This document shows positions 1-12,445 of a stretch of 64,000 nt of DNA, one piece after another (within the stretch, counting starts at the first letter, position 1; each line of letters opens with the position of its first letter). The translations under genes were made by a program, and so were the position numbers. The stretch spans positions 97,001 through 161,000 of the forward strand of contig JAREIK010012209.1 in the NCBI GenBank assembly GCA_029783825.1, given 5' to 3'. The stretch is from Sapria himalayana (lineage: Eukaryota; Streptophyta; Magnoliopsida; Malpighiales; Rafflesiaceae). The notes below the pieces were generated by a model that saw nothing but the letters and a program-made list of their open reading frames with translations, searched no databases and was not told the origin of the DNA.

Positions 1-1205
1 AAAAAGATAGAGAAAAAAGTATCTAATGCATGATTCTTGAGTTTGCTCATGAACCCTATACTTTGATTTTGTTCTTGATCCCTCAATTTCAATTCTTCTT
101 TTGATTCTTTTCTAGACCCTATTATAGTTGAAAAAATTGAAGTTATTGGTGAGTGTCAATAATTTACCATGATATTAAAGTGTATCAAGACATTAAAAAT
201 ATATAAAAAAATTCATGTTAATGATTAAAAAACTTTCATTAATAACTTAGATTTTCATTTTCTAATAAATAAAAAAAAACATTCCCATGATTCTTTTAAT
301 AAATAATGTCAGCCTTTTTAAAGTATGACATGTCATATTTGTGAATTATAAGTCATATGATATTATTATTTTAAAAGTGAATCCATAAAATCATAGAAGT
401 TTTTTGTAGTGATGTGATTTATTTATAAGTATTAGTGTCTTAGAGTTGCAAGATTGCCCTCGAGCTCTACCACATTGTTCCTTATTTTAATGTCAAATTT
501 CATCCATGAGTGCCATAATAGCTTGGCGTCTATTCCATATGGTGTTACTTAAAGTCAAACCTTGAGTGAAGACACCATTGTGGTGCCATATCAAAAGAGT
601 TATCGCCCTATGTCAATATTTATGCTTCCTCATAAAAGTAGTATACTTTCTCAACATTGTGCTTGTTTAGAAATTAAAGCTATTATAGTTAATGCAATAG
701 TGTTGAATTAAGATAGTTGATGTGTTATGTTAGGCTGAATTATAGTCTAATGGTGATATGGAACAATCATATAACAAATTACCATATAAAAAGAAATAGT
801 TAATGAAATCAAATTCTTTAAAGAAAAATTAGCATTCAGCACATACGTAACTTAGTAAAATAGTTTAATTTCAGTCATAATTCTTTCCATTACATTATCA
901 AATTCTTTAGGAAATAGTAAAATACTTTTATATGTAAAAGATTAGAATAACATAATCATAGTTTTCATGAATTGTGCTTGAGTGACCATTTAAACCAATG
1001 TCTCATGTAAAATTTAGGATTTTATTTTCAAAAACAAAAAATTGGAAAACACATCTTTTGTAAATGAAAAAGGAAAAATATAATTTTTTATCACATGCCC
1101 TTGTAGTGCTAAGGTAGCAATGTGCTAGCAAAGTTAATGTATTATCTTGGAAGATGTCTTCATATGTGGCATGTAAATGTGGCAACCAAATATATGTTCT
1201 TTGAC
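1..1205. other. AT-rich intergenic DNA, nothing recognised
   Basis: No open frame of note, no repeat boundary and no transposon terminus was recognised on either strand. The composition is like the AT-rich spacers elsewhere in the window. It ends where the pyrimidine tract begins. Confidence 0.6.
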
Positions 1206-3333
1206 TTCGCTTTCTTTTTTTTTCTTTTTTTTCTTCTATTTTTTCACTTTCTTCTCTTTCATTTATATCTTTTCTTTCTTTCATTACATTTATTTCATTA
1301 TTACTTCTATTGCCTTCCTTTATTTTCTTTCTTTCCTTTCTTTTCTTTATTGTCTATCTTTACTTTTTTTCTTGTCTTCTATTTCTTCTATTTCTTCTAT
1401 TTTTTCTATTTCTTCTCTTTCTCCACTTTCTTCACTTTCTTCAATTTCTTCTTTTTCTTCTCTTTCTCTTTATTGTCCTTATACTATTTCTTTTCTTTCT
1501 TTTCTATTTTTTCTTTCTTCTCTTTCTACCCTTTTTTTCTTTATTCTCTCTTCCTTTTTTCTATTTCCTTGCTTTCTTCTCTTTTCTTTCTATTATTAGT
1601 TCACTTTCTTTTATTTTTTCTCTTTTTTATCTTTTTTCCTCTTTTTCTCTTTTTTTCTCTTCTCTTTATCTATTTTCCTATTTTTTCTCTTTATCTATTT
1701 TCCTATTTTTTCTCTTTCTTCTCTTTCTTATCTTTCTTGTCTTTCTTCTCTTTCTTATCTTTCTTGTCTTTCTTCTCCTTCTTCTCATTCTTCTCTTTCT
1801 TCTCTGTCTTCTCCTTCTTCTCATTCTTCTCTTGCTTCTCATTTTTCTCATTTTTTTCATTCTTATCTTTCTTTTGTTTTTTCTCCTTTTTCTCATGCTT
1901 CTCATTTTTCTTTTTTTTCTCTTTCTTCTCATTTTTCTTCTTCTTCTCTTTCTTCTCATTCTTCTATTTCTTCCCATTCTTCTCATTCTTCTATTTCTTC
2001 CCATTCTTCTCATTCTTCTTTTTCTTCTCATTCTTCTATTTCTTCTCATTCTTCTATTTCTTCTCATTCTTCTCATTCTTCTCTTTCTTATCTTTCTTAT
2101 CTTTCTTCTTCTTCTTCTTCTTTTATCTCTTCTCCTTCTTCCCTTTATTCTCATTCTTCTTATTCTTCTCATTCTTCTCCTTCGTCTCTTTCTTCGTTTT
2201 TTTTTCTCTCTTTTCTCCTTTTTCTCCTTTTTCTCATTTTTCTCCTTTTTGTCTTTTTTTCCTCTTTCTCTCTTTTCACCTTTTTCTTTTTTTCTCCATT
2301 TTCTCATCTTTCTCCTTTTCTCTCTTTTTCTTTTTTTTTCTCTTTTTTCTTTTTTTTTCTTTTTGTCTCCTTTTTCTCATTTTTGTCTTTTTTCTCCTTT
2401 TTCTCTTTTCTCTTTTTTTTCTCATCTTTCTCTTTTTCTCTATGTTTCTCTCTCTTTTTTTTCTCTTTTTTCTCTTTTTTCTCTTTTTTTTTCTATTTTC
2501 TCTTTCCCCCCTTACCTCCCCCCTTTCTTCCCCCCTTTCCCCCTTCTTTCTCATCTTTCTCTTCTTTCTCTTCTTTCTCTTCTTTCTCTTCTCTCTCATC
2601 TCTTCTTCCTCTTCTTCCTCTTCTTCCCCTTCTTCTTCATCTTCTTCCCCTACTTCCTCTTTTTTTCCTCTTTTTTCCTCTTATTTCTCTTTTTTTTCTT
2701 TTTTTCTCTCTTTATCTTTTTTTTACTCTTTTTTTCTCTTTTTTTCTCTTTTTTATTTTTTTTCTCATTTTTCTCTTTTTTTTCTCTTTTAATTCTTTCT
2801 TCTCTTTATCATCTTTAATTTTTTTTCTTTTTCTTTTCTTTTTCTCTATATTCTCTTACATTTTGTTCTCTTTCTTATTTTCTTCTCTTTATTTTCTTCT
2901 CTTTATTTTCTTCTCTTTATATTCTTTTTTTTCTCTATCTTATTTTCTTCCTTTTTTTACTTTATATTTTTATTCTCTCTCTTCCTTTATCCTCTTTCAT
3001 ATCTTTCTTTTTTTTATTTCTTTATTTATTTTCTTCTCTTTATTGAGTTCTTCTCTTTATTTTCTTATTATCTTTCTTTTCTTTCTTTTTATTCTCTGGT
3101 TAACTTTCTTTTCTTTATTCTTTTTAGTATTTTTTTTTCATTTTCTTCTCTTTTTTATTATCTAATTTTTATTTATTTTTTTTTTCTATTTTTTTATTCT
3201 TTATCTTCTCTTTCTTCCTTTTTTTTGATTTATTCTCTTTTTTTTCTCTTTTTTCTATTCCATCTCTTTCTTTTATTTCTTATCTTTGTTTTTTTCCTTT
3301 TTTTTCTTTCTTCTTTTCTTTTATTTCTTCTTT

Positions 3334-3334
3334 A

Positions 3335-3392
<58 letters not shown>

Positions 3393-3394
3393 CT
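3334..3394. repeat. (TC)n microsatellite inside tract I
   Basis: A run of about 30 TC dinucleotides with two or three T insertions, embedded in the pyrimidine tract. Confidence 0.9.
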
Positions 3395-3503
3395 CTCTTA
3401 TGTTTCTTATATTCATTTCTTTCTTCCATTTCTTATCTTCTTCTCTTTCTTTTCTTTATTCCTTTTTTTCTTTTTTTTCTTTTTTTCTATTTTTTCTTTT
3501 TTT

Positions 3504-3580
3504 TCTATTTTTTCTATTTTTTCTATTTTTTCTATTTTTTCTATTTTTTCTATTTTTTCTATTTTTTCTATTTTTTTTTA
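3504..3580. repeat. CTATTTTTT nonamer tandem repeat
   Basis: About eight near-perfect head-to-tail copies of the 9-bp unit CTATTTTTT within tract I. They indicate recent local slippage or unequal exchange. Confidence 0.85.
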
Positions 3581-3848
3581 TTTTTTTTCTTTTTTTTTAT
3601 TTTTTTTATTTTTTTTCTTTTTTTATTTTTTTTCTCTTTTTTCTCTTTTTTCTCTTTTTCCTCTTTTTCCTCTTTTTTTTCCTATTTTTTCATCTTTTTT
3701 CCTATTTTTTCCTATTTTTTCCTCTTTTTCCTATTTTTTTCTCTTTTTTCTCTTTTTTTTCTTTTTTTTCTTTTTTTTCTTTTTTCTCTTTTTTTCTCTT
3801 TTTTTCTCTTTTTTTTCTCTTTTTTTCATTTTTTTCATTTTTTTTGCT

Positions 3849-3888
<40 letters not shown>

Positions 3889-4081
3889 TTTGCTTTTTTT
3901 TCTTTTTTTTTTTTTTTTTCTTTTTTTTCTTTTTTTTCTTTTTTTTCTTTTTTTTTCCTTTTTTTTCCCCTTTTTTTTCCTTTTTTTTTCTTTTTTTTTT
4001 CTTCTTTTTCTTTTTTTTTTCTTTTTTTTTTCTTTTTTTTTTCTTTTTTTTTCTTCAATTTCTTTCTTTTCTTTCTTTTCT

Positions 4082-4092
4082 CACTACAAGAA
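4082..4092 (+). repeat. CACTA A terminal repeat
   Basis: CACTACAAGAA preceded by ...TTTTCT. The same first eight bases begin element C at 18885. No matching opposite end was found, so a target duplication cannot be tested. Confidence 0.85.
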
Positions 4093-4095
4093 TTT

Positions 4096-4600
4096 GGGGG
4101 TTTCACCCCCACATACTATGTGTGAGTACGGCTTTTATTATATGTGTGTTATAATATGTACCCACACATAAAAAATGTATCGATGTGTGGGTAAAAAGGT
4201 TGCAGAAAAAAGTTTTTCCCCACACATAATAATATGTGTGGATTAAACCTTTAGTTTCACCTACACATATATATGTGGATAAAACAAAATTATGTGTGGA
4301 CATTTCATCTAAAAATTTGTGAAAATGACATGACATCTAATGTAGAAGATGATGTGACAATGACATGACGTTGACATGTTTGACCACATGGCACGAAGTT
4401 GGCGCTATAATAGTAATGTGGCGATGACATGGCAATGATGTGACAATAGTGTATTTCACATAATATAAATATATGTGTGGGTAAAAGTATTATTATGTGT
4501 GGGTAATTAGTTTTTAAAAATTTAATTAAAATATTATTTAGTTAATATATTTGGCTGAATATATAATATGAGGGTTTTTAAATTTCTATGTGTGGGTGAT
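4096..4600. repeat. CACTA A subterminal repeats
   Basis: About ten to twelve copies of TATGTGTGGG or its complement CCCACACATA in both orientations lie within 500 bp of the terminus, often paired as short palindromes. In En/Spm-like elements, subterminal repeats of this kind bind the element-encoded DNA-binding protein; that role is inferred from the family. A second short motif, GATGTGACAATGACATG-like, recurs around 4.34-4.45 kb. Confidence 0.8.
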
Positions 4601-4875
4601 AATTTTTTTTTACTATTTATAAAATATAATTTAAATATTATAAATCGAGATATAAATAGAAATCATAAAATCCAAAATATAAATTAGAACAAACAAAGTC
4701 ATAAAAATACAAAGTCATGGAAGTTCTAAAACAAGCTAAATAAGTCAAAATGCCTAAATCAATACAAATAACATAGTAATATAAGATAGAAATATAATGA
4801 GTCTCATCCACAAACTCTGAGCTTGATTGGTGGAATGTGTCAGGACGATGTCTATCTACATGTCCAGAATTGTGA

Positions 4876-6425
4876 TCAGATATAGGTGGACGTGAGGGCA
4901 GAGGTGGCATGATATTTTTTGGCAATCAATGCCTCTAACATCAAGTTTACATTATAACGAAGCTCATAAACTTCAGACTTGTACTTGTTCACTTGCTTCA
5001 TCAACTCATCATAAGAAGGACGTCGTGGATCGTCTCTAGTGCTTGTCGTTTGAGAATTACTAGGAGATCTACCCCAACCAAATAGACAAATAGAATGACG
5101 ACCAAAAACTTTTTCTAAAATGTCTTTATCTTTCATCTTCTCTAGAGGATTATCTTGCCTAAGTTGCAATATCTCTTCCTACAAATAAAGCAAATCAAAA
5201 TATAATCATTTTAAGATATTAATATTAAATATTATAAAAACATTGACAAATATATTACACATATTTTGCCTCTAAATCAGAAGATGTCCACCCACGCTCT
5301 GAGTGCCAATGTTGAAGACGCCAAGTCTCAATGTGACCTACTGGAGCATCCAAATCAATCCCACGACTAACATGATGACGTGCAGTAGACTTTGAGCCAT
5401 TTCTAGAATCTCACTTCCTTTTTCCACGACTAGCTACATTCTTTTGTGCTCGATCCTAAAAAATCAAACTCAATTAGTGAAATACATGTACTTGAAACAA
5501 AAAAAAAATGTCTAAATGATTACCTTATAAGTGGGATCAGACCAATGATGAATGATCACAAAGGAAATTCCAATTCTCATGGCTCACTTCATCTGGGCAC
5601 TTATTCTTGACCTTAATTAGATCTTGCTCTCCTCCAACCACTTTGAAATGATTATGTAGTTTATACTTGTGGCCTCTGCATGCTCGTTGCATTTGCCCAT
5701 CAATGACCTTTATCACTCTTGTATCAATGACATCAATATCAAATGTACTCTACAAAACCAAAATGATATCATCAAAATTAATGTAAAAAATAAAACAAAA
5801 AATGAGATAAAATAAAATTACTTACAAGGAGGCAATCACGAAGAGGCACCCTGGCACTATGTGGCACAAGCCTCCACTCCTCATATGCAAAGCTACAATG
5901 GTTGCGAACAATATACCCTATCTCATTGTTGAATCACTCGGCATTATCACAAATAGCTTTATTGAGTGCAAAATCAAAAGCGACAGTTAATCTAGCTTTA
6001 GCAGCCTTTTTAGTGACACGAGTACCTCGCCCAAAAGTGGCTCCTCGAACATTCAAATTAGAAGTGTTTACCGATGCATGTGGATGTGCAGGAGAGGCAT
6101 CAGTAGATTCTAACAAATAAATAGACAAAAAATAATTAATTTATAACATATGTAAATATGAAAAGTAAGAAAGAAATAATATCATACAAATTGAAGTAGA
6201 AGATGTGTTTAATGGTGCAGATACAAGTTGAACAGGTGTAACCATGGATGTAGGTGCACATGTTATGGGCTCATGAGTAGAATCTATAGTGAAAAAAATC
6301 AATTATAATTATCAAACTAAATATTAGAAAGATTGAAATAATAAATTATAAATGTTAATACCATCATGTAAATCATTAGTTGCATGTCCTCCAATCAATC
6401 CTCCCCTTCGTCCAATCGAAGCCAT
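4876..6425 (-). pseudogene. Ptta/En/Spm-type transposase (Transposase_24) pseudogene, element A
   Basis: Minus-strand multi-exon gene downstream of the tnp2 gene, the usual second gene of plant CACTA elements. It starts at 6425 with MASIGRRGGLIGG (exon 6362-6425, donor GT at once). A Ser/Thr/Pro linker exon follows near 6190-6280, then the PF03004-like core. The core includes FNNEIGYIVRNHC...YEEWRLVP, then CPDEVSHENW, and a C-terminal piece with DILEKVFGRHS and GWGRSP ending in a short coiled-coil-like tail at 4876. It is broken. A TGA stands where the family usually has Trp, just before FNNEIG (about 5934-5936). A short duplicated ATCATT-containing segment shifts the frame after LCDH. A further stop follows GKRK. 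The role by family is a DNA-binding or accessory transposition protein, now non-functional. Confidence 0.8.
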
Positions 6426-6545
6426 GCACAAAAAAAGTTGTAATGTATAATTATTATTATTATTAGAACAAATTCATCTCAAATGTACCAAAGTTAATTA
6501 AAATCACATGTATAGTGTTAATTATAAAAACGTAATTACATGAAA

Positions 6546-9500
6546 TCATGAATCATCATCATCATCGAGATCATTGTCATCATCTGAATCATAATCGCTC
6601 ACGTCTTCATTCATTAGTTCATTATCAAAAAATAATCTTCCATCATCATCATAATCAACATTCTCGCCTATGTACTCATCTTGGTTATTGATAAAGTCTT
6701 GATCAATGCATAGCTCAATCACCAATTCGTTAGGTAGAGTTATCGGTTCAACATTTCGTCGAACCAACATAGATGTTTCAACTACCTCCTCTATTGGTTG
6801 AAATGGTGGTAACTCACTAGATTCTCATTCTTGAAAAATCTCATTACTAACATATACATCATCACTACTCTCATCATCATCATCATCATTATCACGCCAG
6901 AGTACATCATATATATTTCGATGGTTAACCTTTTGTACAACCATCCAATTATGTTGTCGACTTTGATCTCTTAGGTAAAACACTTGTTGAGTTTGATTAG
7001 CTAAAATAAATGGATCTTCAACATACCATTCAGAATTAGTGTCAAGTGATGTCAAATTATGCTCGACCACTATTCTTTTACCTTGAGGGTCAGTATTGTA
7101 CCACTTACATCTAAACATGAACACCTTATGCTAAAGGATAAAATCCAATTCTAGAATTTCAATTAAGACACAATAATATATGAGGTTGCCACTCTCCCCA
7201 TCAGGCCCCATACAAATGCCACTGCATTGTGTCTTGAACTTATCATCATGAATTTTGCAAGGAAATCGAACACCATTCATAATGCAACTATGCCATGATG
7301 TGTAGCGATCATCCGCATATTGTGACAACGAGTATAAATCATCAGTTGCTTCAGCATCACCATTAATCTTAAGCATAGCCATCTGTGAAAATATTAATTA
7401 AAAATTATATTATTTAATCTATTGAAAAGAGTGAATATTTGACATGTTTACCTTAGCCTTAAACCAAGAAGCAAATTCATCTTTCTGTATTGCATCGAGA
7501 TCTTCTTCTCGTACATTTCTTGAAGTAATATTTTTTTATGCTCACTACAATAAATATGATATGAGCACTTATAGAACCATTAATCAGAATTATGCATTAA
7601 AAGTAGTTGGTTAAATATTAAAACTCATGTGAAATAATGATTGAGTTCTTCTCCACAATTGTTTAGAATGTACCATTGCTCCACTTGATTGTTTGCCCCA
7701 AGCTTAGAAAACAAAGGTGTCCCCATTGTATGAATTTTATTATTGAATATATCTAACTTATACTTTGTGAGAGGTACATCCCAATTGCGCTCTAAATTTG
7801 TGAATCTTGTCTCAATATTATGTATGTATCTTGATACAAAAGTAACAACTTCATCAACAACATACGCCTCAGCAATTGAACCGTCAGGGCGTGCAAAGTT
7901 ACGAACATAATTCTTATATGTACCCATGCGATGTTCCACACCAAACATCCATCTTTGGCATACTGGTCCACCTAATAATGCTTGATCATGCAAATGAACA
8001 CATAGGTGAACCATAATTGTAAAGAATGATGGAGGAAATATCTTCTCAAGCTTGCATAATATAGTAACAATTTCTGACCTCATTTTCTTAAGCTCATCAA
8101 CATAATGAGTTTTGGCACATAGCTTTTGAAAAAATTGGCAAAATTCAATCAATGTACCACGTATTCTCTTTTCCAAATATGGAAGAATAGCAACTAGTAG
8201 TATCTTCTGAAGCAACACATGACAATCATGTGTTTTCATTCCTCCAAGTTTATTATAGTCAGTAAGACATCGTTTGATGTTTGAGGCATACCCATCTGGT
8301 AATTGAATAGACTAGATAAAATCACAAAAGCCTACACATTCTTCTTTAGTCAACATGTAATTAGCATGAGGCTTTACATATTTACCATTGTGCTCCTTCA
8401 ACCATAAATCTTCTCTATTCTTAAAATCTTTCAAGTCTAACCTTGCCTTCACTGTATCTTTCGACTTCAAAGGATCATCCAACAAGGTCCCAATAATGTT
8501 GTCGCAAACATTTTTTTCTATATGCATAACATCAAGGTTATGGCGTAGCAATAACATTGACCAATAAGGTAAGCTCAAAATTGATACTCTTCTTAGACCA
8601 ATTCAGCTCATCAAGACTACGTTTAAGTTTTCTATCAACATTATTAGGTGTTTTACCATGCTTTTTATAGGAATTTCCTCTAATTTCAAAATAATATCAT
8701 CCCCAGAAAATTGGCGAGGTGGATTCCTATTTTTCATGTTTTCCATCATACTCTGTATTCCTTCGCCATGGATGTTTTTTATGCAAAAAATAATGATGAC
8801 GCATATAACATTGTTTATCTCGAAATCGTTTATATGGTGTATCCTCATGGCATACTGGACAGGCCAACTTACCCATGGTACATCCAAACAGATAAGCATA
8901 AGCAGGAAAATCACTAATTGTCCACAAAACTACTACACGAAGAGTAAAATTTGATTGAAAGTACTCATCAAATGCCTCAACTCCATTACTCCACAATATT
9001 TTTAGCTCATCCATAAGTGGCCTTAAGAAGAGATCAAAATCCTTACTAGGAGACTTTGGCCCTAGAATCAACAAGGTCAACAAATAGGTGCTCTTATGCA
9101 TTGAATGCCAGGGTGCCATGTTATAAGGCATTAGAATGATAGGCCACATACTATGTGAAGTTGTCATATTACTAAATGGATTGAATCCATCAGAAGCCAA
9201 CCCCATCCATACATTTCTTGAATCAACAGCAAATTCAGGATACAATTCATCAAAAGTGCTTCCATGCCTTCCCATCTGCATGATGACGCAATACCCCAAA
9301 CCCTTAACACATTTTTCTTTATGCCAACGCATATCCTTAGCTGTGTGTCGTGATCTGTACAACCACTTCAGACGAGGCGTGATAGGAAAGTATCGTAGCC
9401 TTTTTGTGTGGGATTTTGTGGCGAACATAATGCTTAGACTTGCAAATAGGACATATTGTGGCAGTATCATATTCACCATAAAAAAGAGCAAAATCATATT

Positions 9501-10144
9501 GACATACATCAATATTCTCATAACCCAAATCGACATCACAAAGCAACCTCCTTGCATCAAAGTTGCTCTCTGGGCAATTATTACATTTAGGTAGCATATC
9601 ATGGAGCAACTTTAATAACATGTCAAATAAAAAATCACTCCACTTATCATCACATTTATGTTCATCAACTTCACAATAAATATTAATGCTGTACAACTTT
9701 TACATTCTATATACCAAGGATTATTATGAGCTTTATACAACTCTCATAATGAGCTTTTTCTGTTGCAGGTCATTCATCTCCAATGAACTCACTTGTTGAT
9801 CCAATATTAACAAATTTTATACCGGTCACATCATACAATCCAGCTCCTAAGTCATCATGCTCATTCCTAACCTCTTCCATTTGATAATCATCCTCCTCAT
9901 AATCCTCAATTTCATCCTCACCATGATTAACCCATCGAGTGTACGAATCATCAATTCCAACTCTAATTAAATGTGCTCTTATCACATCTATACTTCGCAT
10001 CTTTCGATTTACATAATTAATGCATGGGCATAAATTTAACCCATCCGAATTAAGACTTTGTTTTGCAACAGAAATAAATTCATCTACCCCCTCCATATAT
10101 TGAGCAGATACTCGATTTTGATCCTTCATCCATTCACGAGCCAT
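6546..10144 (-). pseudogene. tnp2-type CACTA transposase pseudogene, element A
   Basis: Minus-strand transposase with the full plant CACTA domain order. Transpos_assoc is at 10144-9770 (starts MAREWMKDQNR; CPCINYVNRK). The Tnp2 N-part is at 9770-9337 (CPNDCALYWG-equivalent CQYDFALFYGEYD, CPICKSKHYV). The Tnp2 core is at about 9480-8312 (LASDGFNPFSNM, WPIILMPYNM, LLILGPKSPSKDFDLFLRPL, WTISDFPAYAYLFG, LRHNLDVMHIEKNVCDNIIG). DUF4218 is at 8239-7625 (MKTHDCHVLLQ, PPSFFTIMVHLCVHL, RWMFGVEHRMGTYKNYVRN). DUF4216 is at 7382-6825 (FPCKIHDDKFKTQCSG, VFMFRCKWYNTDPQGKR). An Asp-rich tail ends at 6546. Damage includes frameshifts near 9700, 9350-9440, 8730 and two compensating ones at 8585-8650, plus in-frame stops at about 8312, 7131 and 6825. 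It would have cut and joined CACTA ends; it is now dead. Confidence 0.92.
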
Positions 10145-10635
10145 ATCATAATACTACAAATTATAACTAAGTTTTATTATCATAAACATTATTAATATTT
10201 GAAGCTCCTAACTAGGTTATTAATTACCTAGTTATATTATTGTTAGTAGTATAACTACTTAAAACACATAGCTTAGTTTATTATTAAAAATTTAACATTT
10301 ATTATCATACATATTTTTTCTATTCAAACATAACATCTACACTATAATATGATATATGGATAACAAAAAAAAGTACATGATTAAGTGAACCCACAAAAAA
10401 AATAAACAGCTAGATCTAAATAATAAGAAAAGCAACAGCCAAATTATAAAAATAGCAACCAAATAATTATACTTAACACAACTAATTTAGCATGAGTATA
10501 ACACATAAATGTAATAATTAGTGATTAAATCGAGATTTGGTCACTAAATTAATTCAAAAAAAAAGATATATACAATAGTTGCATGGTAATTTATATATAT
10601 ATATCTTCATTTTTTTTGAATTAATTTAGTAGGAT
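10145..10635. other. AT-rich gap between element A gene and element B
   Basis: No gene or terminus recognised. It lies upstream of the element A transposase and probably holds part of its leader, cut by the insertion of element B. Confidence 0.5.
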
Positions 10636-10648
10636 AACTACAACAAAA
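10636..10648 (+). repeat. CACTA B left terminal repeat
   Basis: AACTACAACAAAA, one substitution from the right-end complement CACTACAACAAAA. Confidence 0.8.
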
Positions 10649-10659
10649 TAACAAATTAA

Positions 10660-10790
10660 TGACGCTTTATATCTTGACGCTTTCAGAAAATGTCATTATA
10701 CAATTTGTAATTAGACATTAATTGACATTTTTCTAAAAGCATCATTATTTGGAAAATGTATTAAGTTTTTATGACACTTACTAGAAGTGT
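10660..10790. repeat. CACTA B left subterminal repeats
   Basis: TGACGCTTT appears twice, with related AATGTCATT, GACATT and AGTGTCATTG sequences in alternating orientation. The same motif set recurs at the right end (15.78-16.06 kb). Confidence 0.75.
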
Positions 10791-12445
10791 CATTGTTATG
10801 TGAAAAATTTAATATTATACTTAACTTAATTATATTGAATAATCTATCGCTAGAAAGAGTTGCGCCTCTTCTTCATCGCGTTCGGCCATTTCCAACAGCT
10901 CGGGTTCAAGATCACGTCTTCGAAATCATTCACCATATTTGCAGCATCCTGTAAGTTTCTACATTAATTTTATAAATGGATTATCTCTTAGCTAGTGTTA
11001 ACTTAATTATTAAATTGAACGTGTTCCGAGTAATTTAGCATAAAACACAGTATTATAAATGCATGTTTATAAGCTCTATTTGTCGGGAGCATTCAGGGAT
11101 AACAGCGGAAGAGTTGGGCTGAACTGACACAACAAGCGCGGCATTTGTTGGAAATCTTTTCCTTCGCTGGAGAATACCAATCCACGGTGTCGAGGCCATT
11201 TGTTAGTTTGGTACAAGTCATTTTTGGGATTCCATCTCGAGAAAATTGATGATTTGAAAATTCTTATTTCTATCTCTGATTCAATGCAAATTTCTTCTCC
11301 AATTTATTTTACTTATGACAATTCGAGTACTCTCTTGTATCCAAACATCAAAAATTCTGCCTTATGAAAATTCTGCCTTATGAAAATTCTGCCTGACAGA
11401 TATATATATTTTACTTTTGACAATTCTGCCTTATGTCATATTCTTATATTGTAAAAAACAAACAAACATTAAAAATAATAGAACATCAATTGAACTTGGG
11501 CCTAAACATACTGTTGAGCTTAGCTTGGATATTCTAGAATCTTATAGAATCTTCTAGAATCAACATTATTGTGGCACTGGATATTGTGAAACTCCTTATG
11601 TCATAATCTTTCTGAATCTTTCCTTCAATGACATATTATATCAATGAAATAGACATTAAATCTTGGAGTAGTCTTGTTTGATATGTTCTTTTTGTAGATA
11701 TTGAAGGTTATTGATTATATTATGCTCAATCTTATGGCTTAGTTCATAAGCTACCATGTTAGCCTTTTCTAACTTATAATTCAACACAATAAACTTTTAC
11801 TAGAAACTCTAATCATTGAGCTTTTTAAAGTGATTTTCTATTGTGTTTGAAAATAAATTAATTGTATATTATTCATGCTCACCAAGAAACGAGAACCTAT
11901 ATGGTTATGTCCCCATGCAAGTAAGTAGTGAATTATAATGATTATTTCATTTTCTTGAATTATTATTTGACATTTTATTTAATAACTTTTTTGAGATATT
12001 TTGTATGTATTCACTATTGTGTTGTGTATATTTGAGTATTTTTTATAGAGATTTTAATAAATATATATTTTGAGCAAATTTATTGAATATTAGTGAAATT
12101 CGAGTTATCTTTAGTGGCATTTGCAGACTCGATGGAGTGAAGACATTTCCCATTATATGAGAGAATTACCTAATTTCTTTCTTTTATGCTTGGTTATTTG
12201 AGATCAATATAAACTTTCATTTGCTCTCCAATGATTACTTTTTGGCTTTCTTTTGTTATTAGATGAATGTTATTCTTTCAATTTTAGTTAATGGCAGGTT
12301 GAGAATATTCTAAAAACTGATATTATTATGTTTTGTGCAAAACAGCTGATTAGGTAATGCCTTAAATTAGTTAAATTTTTTCCTTTTAAATATTTTTTTA
12401 TTTCTTTGTAATTCTTTTTGAACATTATTATTATTTTTTTGATAG
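10791..12445. other. CACTA B 5' region, no clear coding domain
   Basis: An exon-like GC-richer stretch at about 10855-10970 ends in a good donor (CATCCT|GTAAGTTTC) and can be read CASSSSRSAISNSSGSRSRL. A second GC-richer stretch lies at about 11080-11220. These could be leader exons of the downstream ORF. The rest is AT-rich without recognisable domains. Confidence 0.4.

Larger units (their letters stand above)
1206..4081. repeat. Long polypyrimidine tract I (C/T on + strand)
   Basis: About 2.9 kb is almost entirely C and T on the + strand, with scattered A and very rare G. The fabric changes along the tract: TTTCTTCTC/ATTCTTCTC-like units around 1.7-2.2 kb, C-rich blocks around 2.5-2.65 kb, a TC dinucleotide run near 3.34-3.39 kb, a nonamer run near 3.5 kb, then T-runs punctuated by single C or GC up to 4.08 kb. 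Long apparent open frames here (up to 556 codons of Phe/Ser/Leu on +, and Lys/Arg/Glu on -) follow from the composition and are not genes. The tract ends exactly at a CACTA terminus. Such homopurine-homopyrimidine DNA can form triplex structures and is prone to slippage. Confidence 0.95.
4082..10635 (-). mobile_element. CACTA (En/Spm-type) transposon A, one end visible
   Basis: The left terminus is CACTACAAGAA at 4082, the canonical plant CACTA terminal inverted repeat, directly after pyrimidine tract I. It is followed by a GGGGG-TTTCA-CCCCC mini-hairpin and by subterminal copies of a TATGTGTGGG motif. The interior holds two adjacent minus-strand pseudogenes in the usual CACTA arrangement: a tnp2-type transposase (6.55-10.14 kb) and a Ptta/En/Spm-type second gene (4.88-6.43 kb). 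No reciprocal TTCTTGTAGTG terminus and no further TATGTGTGGG cluster were found to the right. The upstream end is therefore deleted or lies beyond CACTA B. The end coordinate is only the left edge of element B. The element cannot be autonomous: its genes carry stops and frameshifts. Confidence 0.88.

Noticed and set aside
1122..2818. Open frames of up to 556 codons rich in Phe, Ser and Leu
   Set aside because: They lie in a pure C/T tract that lacks purines and so lacks stop codons. The protein composition is trivial and no domain is present.
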